Source of the DNA: Schistocerca nitens
Taxonomy: Eukaryota > Arthropoda > Insecta > Orthoptera > Acrididae
Direction of reading: 5' to 3'
DNA length: 64,000 nucleotides
Assembly: GCF_023898315.1 (NCBI RefSeq)
Contig: NC_064616.1
Span: 535,389,102 to 535,453,101, forward strand
Positions 21,775 through 33,203 of this stretch are shown here, in pieces. A model generated the notes under the pieces. It saw only the letters and a list, made by a program, of their open reading frames with translations. It searched no databases and had not been told where the DNA came from. How positions within the stretch are numbered: the stretch's first letter is position 1; every line of letters begins with the position of its first letter. Position numbers and translations under genes: made by a program.

Positions 21775-24700
21775 CTCGCACCGCAGGTAGCCACCTGCGC
21801 CGGCTGGCTCAGGGAAAAATAACATAGACGCTCACCTTGAGAAAAAAATTCCAGTATTCTTTACCGACGTATACAACCTGATAATTTCATTCAAATCAAA
21901 CTGTGAGTACTATGAAGAGTAAAGGATAGCACCACATTTCACATGTAAAACCGTTTATTGAAAGATAATCTGCTTTTTAACTTTGTCATTGCCATAAAAC
22001 TTTTCACTTCACATTTCTAGTATGCATTGTCAGACTTAGAAACTGTTAACATGCAACATTTTGGTTTAATTGAAAATACATTCTGGATTTAAAGTACTTT
22101 CTGTGAGATACCAGATGACACAGTGGTTATTTTATGTGACAGCTACACGATTTTATCACGACACTACTAATGAGTGACAATTTACAATGTTGCTTTTTCA
22201 GTGTTTCTGTTTTATATCTGCACAGTTTTTCTGTATTATTCTGGAAAGTAAAACATGTTTTAGTAGTAACTTTTGTGGTATAGCAACAATGAGACAGCCT
22301 TTTTCGTGGCACAACAATACGTTACTGTACAGTAATTTCTTCATCACGCCAATAAACATAATAACTACGATATCTATTCGCAAAGCATTTCGCTTTCGTT
22401 TATGATGAGGTAAGTACATTGACTTTTGGAGAACTTTGCTTACAGAGGACGATAACTACGACACTTCCACAGAATTATCTTACAGCAAGACGCACAGTTA
22501 GCGCTACAGGACACGCATTTGAGTGATTAATTTTATACTTAAAACATTTATTTTTAAAGATTTTTGAATTACAAAGAAAGTTTTCCGTGATACATTTCAT
22601 TCTATTGGTGTAATCTGTAACACCTGAGGGTATAATTACATTAATCCTCAGGGGGGTACACACCTACTTTGTGTACCATGTGTTTGGCAAGCACAAGGAG
22701 CCCTAGCTAATATGGTATTTGCTTATACAACTTTACACTTCAGTACCATATTTCTCTAACACATAAATTACACAGCTATCTGATCATTTAACTGAGAGAG
22801 ACAAACATTTTTTTTTTACTACAACAGAGACTCATGCTTACGCAATTACACAGTTGGATAACTTCACACTTATGAAATTGTATTTTGTCTGTACTTTGTG
22901 AACTGTTCATAATTTTTCGGAACCATTGTGATGCTATGAGAGCTTTGAATGATGTATTTGGTGTGGGATCATGATTTTTAAAGTACGTTTGAGGTAGATG
23001 ACACTATTGAAATGAGCAGAGAATTTGTTTTAGGATTTGACATTATTGCAGAAAGCTACGACGTTTTTGAGATTTGACTGAGGTGTTATGATGTTATTTT
23101 TACGACGACGATGTGTATTATGCTGCTGAGGTATGTTTATGATCAATAAGCTGATGCTATATGAGTTATTTGATTATGCTACGTCTCTTATGATGAAATA
23201 TTGAAGAAGTGTCGACGAATAAGGTAAGGAATAATGAGTAGTGGTTAAGGGACCCTGGTTTGTGAAAAAGGTTGTTGGAAACCAAGAATCCTACTTTAAG
23301 AGTTATGAAATGTGTGTATATGCGTGAATGTATCACAATGCTGGCGAAAGTTTTTTGGACGCTGTTATATTTACAGGATTTTGTTTCTACACATTTGTAA
23401 CGCAAATTCTTGACCTGTGAAATTTTTTATATGAGACTGTCACTGTAGCGGAAACTGGTGTCGTAAATATTTCGGTAAGAAAGTTAAGTGACCACCTGCA
23501 CGTAATGCGTCGTGGGCACCCAGCTGGGCGACAGCCGCCCGGAGAAAAAGCCATTAGGTGGAAAAAAAAGAGGCCATTAACCTCGCTTCTGACATACCTT
23601 TGTAGAAAGCATCGCAAAAACGACACGGTCGAACTTGAAAACATATGATTACACTGTGGAGCTCTTAATTTATGATATTTACTGAAATGCCTAATGACAT
23701 GACGAGAAATATTTTTACATCTGCACACCTGATTATGACAAGCGTCTTTCTACGAGAGTTGAGAGAATTTCTACTAACTTATGAAATGTCACATGACTAT
23801 TGAATGATATTTTTATGCTTTGCTTTTCATAGTTGCTTATTTCATTTGATATCTAGTTTCCAGCTGTGTTGCAGCATTGCTTTTATAAAATAAAATGCAT
23901 TTGCTAATGTGAACACTTTCTGTCAACAGATCTATTAAATAATAATTTTGTAATCCACATTCTTAAAAAAAGGAGCACTTGGAAAGGAAAGAACAATAAG
24001 AAGGGACTAGTAACAGTAACTGCACACATAATTTTCATTTCAAGTACATGGTAATATTTTTTTTACAATAAGTTGTCGTGGTGCACCACTTTAATTACAT
24101 AGACATTAAGATGTGAATAGACATTTCCCTTGTCTGCGTTGTTGTCTTTAGTGTAATATTTTTTCTGCTTGATCTATGCCATGCTTAGGTATTAATTATA
24201 GCATTTGCTGCTGCTGTTTGCCATGCATAGTGCTACTAAATTTCACTTTGTATTATTCTTTTAAGCCAGTTTTACTACTGATTTATTTTTCTTGTTTGCT
24301 GCTCATTGCCTTATATTAGTTGTAATTTATGCTGCTTGCTTTGCCTTTTGTATTTTTTATCATTGCTGTTTGTGTTAATTGTTTTGTGCTGCTGCATTGC
24401 CTCGTTCCTTAGTTTAGCATCTGAGCTCAGTAGATTTAAGTTAGCTTAAGAGGGGGTAGACTATATAAGAGACTGCGTTGCGATGAATTGGAAGAAATGC
24501 ATTGAGAAGTTATACAAAAAAAGTACAGAAAGCAGGTATAGATAGGACTTTTTGGAAATAATGAAGAATGAAGGGAGATCTCCGAGAAGTAAAGAAAGTT
24601 TTGTTTGCAAAATACTGCAGTAAAACAAACCCTGTCCTTTCCTTGTGTTATCCCACTATGTGTTTGTGTACCCTTGGGTAGTTGTGTTTTTCCTGTCTTA

Positions 24701-25888
24701 ATGTGTTAAGCTAATAGGAGCTATGTTGTAGAATTTTTCTGATAATGTGTTATTTTCTTTGTAAAGATGTTTAGACATTATTTATTCTGTTCTGTTTTAA
24801 TGCTTAGGTGTGAAGTTGATGTTTCAAAAGTTATTCTGATCTTTTATGTATGAACTTATGTCATAATTCCTGTAACACTGATGTATAGGTATATTTTATT
24901 CTTTTGTAAAGCCTTTATTACTACAAATGTTATCTGTATTGCTATGTTTTTAATGATGTTTTCTGTATCTTTGTAATTGTATTCTCATGTTATAAAATTG
25001 TAATTGACACCAGTTCATCATATTATTAACTTGTAAGTTACATTTCACTGCACACGTTTCTGTTGGTCATAGTATATGGACAATATGTGAGAAGTAGGGA
25101 CTGTTAGTGTTTGCACATGTGTTGATAATTCAGCAAGGGACTGGATAACAGCATTGCTGGTTCTAAGGACAATTAAAAAAAAAACTTTGTGAGTGCACAA
25201 GTGGTGGTTTATGGACTTGCTATATTCTCCGCAAGAATCTTCGATGGTGATTGTGCACCTGCACAGTCGCAACGGATGGCTGCTAGCCATCACTACAAGG
25301 ACTACAGTGGGTCTGCATCTTTGATGACCCACCAGTACCATTATCTCTACAAGGACTACAGTGGGTCTGCGTCTTTGCTGACTCACCAGTACCATTATTT
25401 CTGCAAGGACTGCTGTGGGTCTGCGCCTCTGGTGGCCCACCAATACCGTAATCTCTACCAGGACTGCAGTGGGTCTGCTCTGTGATGACCTACCAAACGA
25501 TATTCTTCAAAACTTCGATTGACTCCGCTGTGGGTTTGCTCTGTTGTGGCCCATTACCTGTCAGCATGTCAAGAGTCAGCACTGTCTTTCCGTTGGAAGG
25601 ACAACACTACTTCTTCAAGACTGCATGGAAATCCACTACTTCTGTGTGCAATTTCTTTTACTAATGAGACTTTGTGAAAAAAAAACTGTAATTACTATTA
25701 TGATGAATGATCAGGACTATCTTTATGGACTGTGAGAAAATTTTAGCTTTTGACCAACATTGTATCAATAAGTGTGTGCATTTGATTTCTTTGTTATTGT
25801 AATTACGATTATGAAAAATTTTAACAAATATGTATTGCCCAGTGCCCTAAACAATTTGTAAATTTTTTTGTGGGGAGCATGGGGGCTA
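21775..25888 (+). other. Internal non-coding region of the LTR element
   Basis: 4.1 kb between gag and the 3' LTR with stops throughout all frames; the longest frames (for example 23387-23728 minus and 25045-25443 minus) carry no retroviral motif. The part 24100-25050 is T-rich. It may have replaced or grown out of pol, as in large non-autonomous LTR elements. Confidence 0.7.
25293..25508. repeat. Four 54-bp tandem repeats near the 3' LTR
   Basis: Units start near 25293, 25347, 25401 and 25455, each with the core CTACAAGGACTACAGTGGGT or a variant. Because 54 is a multiple of three, an 18-residue repeat (around KDYSGSASL) is read on the plus strand and another on the minus strand. Both frames are short and probably incidental. 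Confidence 0.9.
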
Positions 25889-26414
25889 TGTAAGTAGGCT
25901 GTTTAGGTTTTTTTTATTGGTAACGCCACCTCTGTATGAAAATCACTGGCTGTGCTGTGTGCAGTCTGTGGCTGCTTTGCATAGCTGTAATACTCGCCAT
26001 TGTAGTGTTAGGCAGCTGGCTGTGAACAGCGCGTAGCGTTGCACAGTTGGTGGAGATGGTGGAGTTTTGAAATTTGTCATGAACTGCTACATATACTGTA
26101 TTATGACTATTGAGGTAGATACATTGGTTGTTCTCTATCAAAATCTTTCATTTGCTAACTATGCCTATCAGTAGTTAGTGCCTTCAGTAGTTTGAATCTT
26201 TTATTTAGCTGGCAGTAGTGGCGCTCGCTGTATTGCAGTAGCTTGAGTAGCGAAGATTTTTGTGAGGTAAGTGATTTGTGAAAGGTATAGTTTAATGTTA
26301 GTCAGGGCCCATTCTTTTGTAGGGATTATTGAAAGTCAGATTGCGTTGCGCTAACAAAATATTGTGTGTCAGTTTAGGCACAGTCATGTACAATTTTTCT
26401 AAGGGGACGTTTCA
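25889..26414 (+). repeat. 3' LTR
   Basis: 526 bp, colinear with the 5' LTR except for the missing GCCGCCAGCAG stretch and scattered substitutions. It is followed by CAAT, the right copy of the target duplication. Confidence 0.95.
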
Positions 26415-26807
26415 CAATGAGTAACAAGGAAATTTAAGACTTTAGATGCTTTAGTATGTGTCAGAGTTTCATTCACGGTAGAATAAAAACAAAACATGCA
26501 CTACAGAAGTACGGCCTACTTCCGTCCGTCTTAACAGTCCATATGCCTGAACATTGCGGCCGACGAGCAGTGGCTGATCATACATTTGTTTAAAGATGGG
26601 TTCAAGTTATATCAACAGAGTATAGCTGTCTAAAGGCACAACAACAAACAACTCCCTTAATTTTAGATACAAACATTTTAAGTTAGGCTTTACCATGACT
26701 GTTATTGATATCAAATGGAACAACACGTTTACTGTTACCAGTCACAGTTTATTTACATTCACAACGCTTCTCAAAATTTTAATTCAGGTGGATTTACATG
26801 TGTTAGT

Positions 26808-26810
<3 letters not shown>

Positions 26811-26856
<46 letters not shown>
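26811..26856. repeat. (GT)23 microsatellite
   Basis: Forty-six bases of perfect GT. Confidence 0.97.
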
Positions 26857-26859
<3 letters not shown>

Positions 26860-27141
26860 CTTACGACTTGGGAGTAACCTGCAGTACTGTCTAGTGGAGA
26901 AACAGAAACACACTTTCAGAATATCGTTTTGGGGAGGTTTCTGACTAAAAACTAAATGTATATCTAAATGAAATAAAACAATTAAAACAGAATATCTCCA
27001 GTGGTTACAGACTCTTTTTCCCTGTCATAATATATTATAATAAACTGCCTTACTTCATGAACAGAGGTGACTTCTAGAAACAACTAGGTGCAAAGGACAT
27101 AAAGCAAAACAGAAACATTATCTTAAAATACAAAGAATATA

Positions 27142-27696
27142 CAGGGTGAGTCAAGAAGGACTTAACAACTTTGTAATGATAGATATGTCATTTTGTTCCA
27201 TGCGGCTACCCCCATCAGAGGTTCAAGTCCTCCGGCGGGCATGGGTATGTGTGTCGTCCTTAGCATAAGTTAGTTTAAGTTAGATTGAATAGTGTGTAAG
27301 CTTAGGGACCGATGAACTCAGCAGTTTGGTCCCGTAAGACCTTACCATAAATTTCCATTTGTAATTTTGTAGCAAACAGCCTTAAATCTGATTCACATAG
27401 GATTACTCCATTCCGTCTCTGATGTTTCATTTGGCCGACGTGAAAAATAGAATCTAAGCTGCCGTTGCATAAGTTACGTCAGATTTGCTGCAAGGAGTGT
27501 GGGAAAAAGTTGATTACCAGTGGGATAATTGCTGCATCACAAATAGAAGTCACATTGAATCAAAATGACACTTGACACTTTTATGTGAAACTTCGGGCTG
27601 TTTGCTACAAAAGACACACACCTGTCATTTCTGTAAGTTGTCTCAATAAATTTCTATATCATTCCAAAGTTGTTAAGTCGTTTTTCACTCACACTG
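27142..27696. mobile_element. Mariner-type MITE in the left palindrome arm
   Basis: Terminal inverted repeats: CAGGGTGAGTCAAGAAGGAC TTAACAACTTTG at the left pairs with CAAAGTTGTTAAGTC GTTTTTCACTCACACTG at the right. TA flanks both ends (27140-27141, 27697-27698). The right palindrome arm near 30920 has the uninterrupted sequence, giving an empty site for comparison. The interior has lost the transposase. Confidence 0.85.
27198..27362 (+). mobile_element. 5'-truncated tRNA-derived SINE (type 4) inside the MITE
   Basis: It starts within the head just before box B (GGTTCAAGTCC), then GGCGGGCATGGGTATGTGTG, the variant body TAAGTTAGTTTAAGTTAGATTG, and ends TTTGGTCCCGTAAGACCTTACC. This body differs from the type 1 body, so it is a separate but related family. 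Borders on the left are uncertain. Confidence 0.75.
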
Positions 27697-28279
27697 TATA
27701 GAAAACCAACACTGTTTTTTCTGAATAAGCTTTAAAGGATTGTGGACATCTTTAAGTCGATGAATACATACGTTGGTATAAATATTTCAGGTGGTATACA
27801 AATCCTTCTCTGTCAAACTTATATAGCTTAAATTTCATACTATTTTATATAATCAAGTGACATGTTGCAAACTTTAAATGCAATAATTATGTTGTTGACA
27901 GTGGTAAAATTATACATAAATAATAATTTTGGCTGGGATTCAGATATGGAGGATGAAAGGATTGTGATAAAGAGAGCTAAGTTTTGGATATGGATTTGTG
28001 CTATGGATTTGTTAAACTTACATCTGTTCCTTGTTGTAAATAAGAAAATGCTGAGGTAACACATTAATACCGAGTTACAGATATGCAGTTAGATATACTC
28101 GTAATAATATAAGATATACGTAGTATCAGACTGCATAGGGTAAAAACTGCTTGTTTTATTTCGGTGAACCAATTGAGTTTTGTGAGTTAGGAAAGTTACT
28201 GTTCATTTGAAAAATACACAGGTAAATATGCTAATAACTAAATTAATTCATGGAAAGTATGAAGGGGAGGACGGAGGCA

Positions 28280-28309
28280 CAGAGAGAAAGAGAGAGAGAG
28301 AGAGAGAGA
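28280..28309. repeat. (GA)n microsatellite
   Basis: AGAGAGAAAGAGAGAGAGAG and on; the right palindrome arm has an interrupted equivalent near 28890. Confidence 0.9.
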
Positions 28310-28418
28310 TTCAGATACAATGGCTGAAAGGAGTGTTTGGAAGAGAGCAAAGTTTCTCAGAGCAGAGGTTTCTTAAGACTGTATCTGTTACATTTATGTC
28401 TACGTAATGGTTGGAGTG

Positions 28419-28540
28419 ACCACCACCACCACCACCACCACCACCACATTATGGTTGGAGGAAGGCAGTGGCAAACCACCTCCGCTAGGACCTTGCCTAG
28501 TAGGCGGTGCAGGTCTCCCGCATCATCCCCTACACTTCAT
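28419..28540 (+). mobile_element. Fragment inserted in the palindrome arm, RTE-like tail
   Basis: (ACC)n at 28419-28447, then GGCAAACCACCTCCGCTAGG and GGTCTCCCGCATCATCCCC, a sequence I associate from memory with the 3' end of RTE-like elements such as the one at 63.4 kb. AATGG[T/C]TGGAGT at about 28407-28418 and 28541-28552 looks like a 12-bp target duplication, and the right arm lacks the segment. Confidence 0.6.
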
Positions 28541-29192
28541 CAATGGCTGGAGTAATACATTGGCTACACTTTAAAAATGTGAAGGTCGATATACTGTTTA
28601 TGCTGTTTGTTGATATACATGTAGTCGACATTTGACAAACAAATAGTGGAATTGCCTCATTTGCAGAAATACCATTGTACCATCAGCTTGTATCCCTGTG
28701 AGGCTGAGACTTTATGTATATCAACTAATTACATAAACTGTATATCTGTTTGCATATTTTTAAAGCATAACCAATGTATTGCTCCAACATTTACTTAGTC
28801 ATAACATGTAACAGATACAATCTTAAGAACCCCCTGCTCAAAAGAGCTTTGTTCTCCTCCTGTCACGCCTTTGACCCTCTTTATCTGAATCTCTATCGCT
28901 TTCTTTCTGTACTTCCATACTCCTCTTCATATTTACTATGAATTAATTTAGTTGTTTGCATGTTTCCTTTACTATTTCCTAAATGAACAATAACTTACAA
29001 CTCAATAGATCCACTGAAATAAAACAATCATTTTGTAACCTATTTGAGACTGATATTGCACGTATCTGTGTAATTGTTAAGAATAAATCTATCTGAGTAT
29101 CTTTAACCAGCAAAAATTGTAATTTAGGTAAAATTTTACCACTGTTGATAATATAATTATTGTACTTTAGGTGTGCAACATGTTACAGATTA

Positions 29193-30774
29193 TACAGGGT
29201 TAGAAAAAGGTACGGCCAAACTTTCAGGAAACATTCCTCACACACAAAGAAAGAAAATATATTATGTAGACACGTGTCCGGAAACGATTACTTTCCATGT
29301 TAGAGCTCATTTTATTACTTCTCTTCAAATCACATTAATCATGGAATGGAAACACACAGCAACAGAACGTACCAGCGTGACTTCAAACACTTTGTTACAG
29401 GAAATGTTCAAAATGTCCTCTGTTAGCAGGATACATGCATCGACCTTCCGTCGTATGGAATCCCTAATGCACTGATGCAGCCCTGGAGAATGGCGTATTG
29501 TATCACAGCCATCCACAACACGAGCACGAAGGGTCTCTACATTTGGTACCGGGGTTGCATAGACAAGAGCTTTCAAATGCCCCCATAAATGAAAGTCAAG
29601 AGGGTTGGGGTGAGGAGACCGTGGAGGCTATGGAATTGGTCCGCCTGTACCAATCCATCGGTCACCAAATCTGTTGTTGAGAAGCGTACGAACACTTCGA
29701 CTGAAATGTGCAGGAGCTCCATCGTGCATGAACCACATGTTGTGTTGTACTTGTAAAGGCACATGTTCTAGCAGCACAGGTAGAGTATCCCATATGAAAT
29801 CATGATAACATGCTCCATTGAGCATAGGTGGAAGAACATGGGGCCCAATCAAGACATCACCAACAATGACTGCCCAAACGTTCACAGATAATCTGTGTTG
29901 ATGACGTGATTGCACAATTGCATGCGGATTCTCGTCAGCCCACACATGTTGATTGTGAAAATTGACAATTTGATAACATTGGAATGAAGCCTCATCCGTA
30001 AAGAGAACAATTGTACTGAAATGACGATTGACACATTGTTGGATGAACCATTCGCAGAAGTGTATCCGTGGAGGTCCATCAGCTGCTGATAGTGCCTGCA
30101 CACGCTGTACATGGTATGGAAACAACTGGTTCTCCAGTAGCACTCTCCATACAGTGACGTGGTCAACGTTACCTTGTTCAACAGCAACTTCTCTGATGCT
30201 GACATTAGGGTTATCGTCAACCGCATGAAGAATTGCCTCATCCATTGCAGATGTCCTCGTTGTTCTAGGTCTTCCCCAGTGGCGAGTCATAGGCTGGAAT
30301 GTTACGTGCTCCCTAAGAAGCTGATCAATTGCTTCAAACGTCTTCCTGTAGGGACACCTTCGTTCTGGAGATCAGTCTCGGTACAAACATACCGCGCCAC
30401 GGCTATTGCCCCGTGATAATCCATACATCAAATGGGCATCTGCCAACTCCGCATTTGTAAACATTGCACTGACTGCAAAACCACGTTTGTGATGAACACT
30501 AACCTGTTGATGCTATGTACTGATGTGCTTGATTCTAGTACTGTAGGGCAATGAGTCGCATGTCAACACAAGCACTGAAGTCAACATTACCTTCCTTCAA
30601 TTGGGACAACTGGTGGTGAATCGAGGAAGTACAGTATTTACTGATGAAACTAAAATGAGCTCTAACATGGAAATTAAGCATTTCCGGACACATGTCCACA
30701 TAACATCTTTTCTTTATTTGTGTGTGAGGAATGTTTCCTGAAAGTTTGGCCATAGCTTTTTGTAACACCCTGTA
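29193..30774 (-). mobile_element. Near-complete mariner-family transposon
   Basis: 1.58 kb with ~125-bp terminal inverted repeats: the left end CAGGGTTAGAAAAAGGTACG and right end complement CAGGGTGTTACAAAAAGCTA continue to pair through AACTTTCAGGAAACATTCC and GTTAGAGCTCATTTTA. TATA stands at both outer edges, consistent with TA target duplication. It lies inside the right palindrome arm; removing it restores pairing with 27830-27860 of the left arm. Confidence 0.92.
29325..30464 (-). pseudogene. Mariner-family transposase with two nonsense codons and a lost catalytic Asp
   Basis: A single frame of 380 codons runs from ATG 30464 (MFTNAELADAHLMYG) to the stop at 29325. The N-terminal third is the DNA-binding helix-turn-helix region (GRPRTT linker near 30270). 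The catalytic core shows LFTDEASFQ (first Asp, ~30010) and FMHDGAPAHFSRSVRTLL (second Asp, ~29725). In SPHPNPLDFHLWG (~29605) the third catalytic Asp is replaced by His (CAC where SPDLNP-type proteins have GAC). TGA at 30372-30374 and TAG at 29628-29630 interrupt the frame. There is no frameshift, so decay is limited to point changes. The protein can no longer catalyse transposition. Confidence 0.9.
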
Positions 30775-31029
30775 TAAACGAGTATGAAATTAAGCTATAT
30801 AAACTTGAAAGTAAAAGATTTGTATACCACTTGAAATATTTATTCTAACACATGTATTCATCGACTCAAAAGCTCTCCGCAATCCTTTAACACTTATTTT
30901 AGAATAACAATGTTGTTTTGCTGTATATTCTTTGTACTTTGAGATAATGTTCCTGTTTTGCTCCACATTCCTTGCAGCTAGTAGTTTCCAGACAAAATCT
31001 TTGTTTACTTGGCAAAGTGACACACCGCA

Positions 31030-31830
31030 AAAAGAAATGTCGGGTACAGCCTTTCTGCCATACATTTCCAGAGTGACAGACAGTATATTGCGCAAACATG
31101 GCATGAAGACTATTTACAAACCGACAAAGAAGATCAAAGACTGTCTCAGATAAATAAGCAAAGGAGAAAAGGGACCCCCACTTGCAATTTTGGGAATATA
31201 CCGCACACAGTGGAAAAGTTTATGCAAGAGTGACTGGAAGATCATTCACCACTAGGGCACACAACATAAGTGACATTGCAGGCCGGGGCAGGTGGAGATA
31301 TCGGCCGTGACAGAGCATGCACTGTGTGAGGCCCACCACGTAGTAAAATTTCACCGACACTGAAGTTCTGGCTGCAGAGAAGAGTTATCACACTCTCTTG
31401 TTCAGAGAAGCTGTAGAAATACATAAACATGACAACAGCTCCAACAAGAAGGAAGAAAGTCTCAAGGTAAGCAGATTCTGCATTCCCGTGCTGCAGCGAA
31501 TGACTGTTGCAGTTAGTAAGAGGAGAACCACACTGGAAATGAACGCAGAGAAGCACTTGGATGTTGGCGCGCCAGGTACATATACTATGTAGGCTGCGGC
31601 TGCGAACTTGGCTCCAGTCCGCAACCAGCAGTGGAGGGTAACACTTTGGCAATGCTGGCCTGTCGTGCTGGCAAAACATCAGAAATATCAACAGACCAAT
31701 GTCGGCCGAAGACCAGAGACAGAAGCCTACAGGCGGTTTGTCAACAAGTGCCCACAAAAGCCTTAACAATTTTGTTTAAAAAGTATGACAGTGAACATGT
31801 GATACATTACGAGAGAGAAATGAGGCTGTA
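31030..31830 (+). pseudogene. PLE relic: end of reverse transcriptase plus GIY-YIG nuclease
   Basis: In the right palindrome arm. The text opens SGTAFLPYISRVTDSILRKH, then GMKTIYKPTKKIKDCLR, the stretch that links reverse transcriptase and nuclease in PLEs. The GIY-YIG part follows (LGIYR at ~31195, a Tyr-containing KVY-like box ~31215). ISAVTEHALCEAHHV lies near 31300 and FREAVEIHKHDNSSNKKEES at ~31401-31460, all in the expected order. Frames change at least three times and stops occur (31153, 31233). It points away from the palindrome centre. Confidence 0.8.
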
Positions 31831-31984
31831 ACAACTGGATGTATTCTATTTTAGTTGTTTTATGTTCACATTTAGATTTATTTTTAGTGTTTAGTCAAAA
31901 ACCTCCCCAAAATCATGATCAGAAAGAGTGTTGTTGTTTCTATACTAGACACTTTCACAGGTTATCCCACAATCGCAACACAAC

Positions 31985-33128
31985 ATACGCATGTCGTATT
32001 GACACCGACTCAGAGGGCCATAGACATGGATTCCCAGGTAGATGCAGAGTTTCTTGACTTCCACAAGGCATTTGATACAGTTCCCCACAGTCGTTTAATG
32101 AACAAAGTGAGAGCATATGGACTATCAGACCAATCGCGTGATTGGACTGAAGAGCTCCTAGATAACAGAACGCAGCATGACATTCTCAATGGACAGAAGT
32201 CTTCCGAAGTAAGAGTGATTTCAGGTGTGCCGCAGGGGAGTGTTGTAGGACTGTTCACAGTACATATAAATGACCTTGTGGATAACATCGGAAGTTCACT
32301 GAGACTTTTTGTGGATGACGCTGTAGTATATTGAGAGGTTGTAACAATGGAAAATTGTAGTGAAATACTGGAGGATCTGCAACGAATTGACGCATGGTGC
32401 AGGGAGTGGCAATTGAATCTCAATGTAGACAAGTGTAATGTGCTGCGAATACAGAGAAAGAAAGATTCTTTGTCATTTAGCTACAATATAGCAGGTCAGC
32501 AACTGGAAACAGTTAATTCCATAAATTATCTGGGAATAAGCATTAGTAGTGATTTAAAATGGAATGACCATATAAAATTAATCGTTGGTAGAGCAGATGC
32601 TAGACTGAGATTCATTGGAAGAATCCTAAGGAAATGCAGTCTGAAAACAAAGGAAGTAGGATACAATACACTTGTTTGCCCACTGCTTGATTACTGCTCA
32701 CCGGTGTGGGATCCGTACCAGATAGGGTTGATAGAAGAGATAGAGAAGATCCAACAGAGAGCAGGGCACTTCGTTACAGGATCATTTAGTAATTGCAAAA
32801 GCGTTACGGAGATGACAGATAAACTCCACTGGAAGACTCTGCAAGAGAGACGCTCAGTAACTCGGTACGGGCTTTTGTTGAAGTTTCGAGAACATACGTT
32901 CACCAAGGAGTCAAGCAGTATATTGCTCCCTCCTACGAATATCTCGCGAAGAGACCATGAGGATAAAATCAGAGATTAGAGCCCACACAAAGTCATACTG
33001 ACAATCTTTCTTTCCACGAACAATACGAGACTGGAGTAGAACGGAGAGCCGATAGAGGTACTCAGAGTAGCCTCCGACACTTACCGTCAGGTGGCTTGCG
33101 GAGTATGGATGTAGATGTAGATGTAGAT
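31985..33128 (+). pseudogene. Jockey-like non-LTR reverse transcriptase relic, 5'-truncated
   Basis: One frame holds most of the protein. DAEFLDFHKAFDTVPHSRLM (32041) is reverse transcriptase motif A, SGVPQGSVVG (32221) motif B, and LRLFVDDAVVY (32299) the catalytic YADD-type box. A TGA at 32332-32334 breaks the frame, which resumes at 32347 and gives the thumb, INYLGISISSDLKWNDHIK (32519) and LLDYCSPVWDPYQIGLIEEI (32686), before a stop at 32977. The copy ends in a TGTAGATGTAGATGTAGA tail. The endonuclease domain is missing through 5' truncation. It sits inside the right palindrome arm. Confidence 0.9.
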
Positions 33129-33203
33129 CCACCCGTTGATGGAAGCTTAAACCTTCGAAACGCATTGCGGATATAAATAAACGGTGACTGGTAACAGTAA
33201 ACT

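Larger units (their letters stand above)
18342..26414 (+). mobile_element. Complete LTR retrotransposon with gag but no visible pol
   Basis: Two LTRs in direct orientation, 18342-18891 and 25889-26414, both begin TGTAAGTAGG and end GACGTTTCA (TG...CA), and CAAT flanks the element on both sides (18338-18341, 26415-26418), a 4-bp integrase-type duplication. A purine-rich tract (GGGGAGCATGGGGGC) precedes the 3' LTR. The gag gene lies at 19193-21774. The remaining 4.1 kb (21775-25888) shows no protease, reverse transcriptase, RNase H or integrase motif in any frame. The LTRs differ by a few percent plus one ~24-bp indel, so insertion is fairly recent. A primer binding site could not be assigned. 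Gag style suggests Ty3/gypsy, but without pol this is uncertain. Confidence 0.9.

Noticed and set aside
25293..25508. CRISPR-like array
   Set aside because: The units are contiguous 54-bp tandem repeats without spacers, in an insect retrotransposon.
26695..26877. 60-codon frame ending in a Cys-Val repeat
   Set aside because: It is a translation of the (GT)23 microsatellite.
31242..31769. 175-codon minus frame
   Set aside because: It lies antisense to the PLE nuclease relic, whose plus-strand motifs explain the region.
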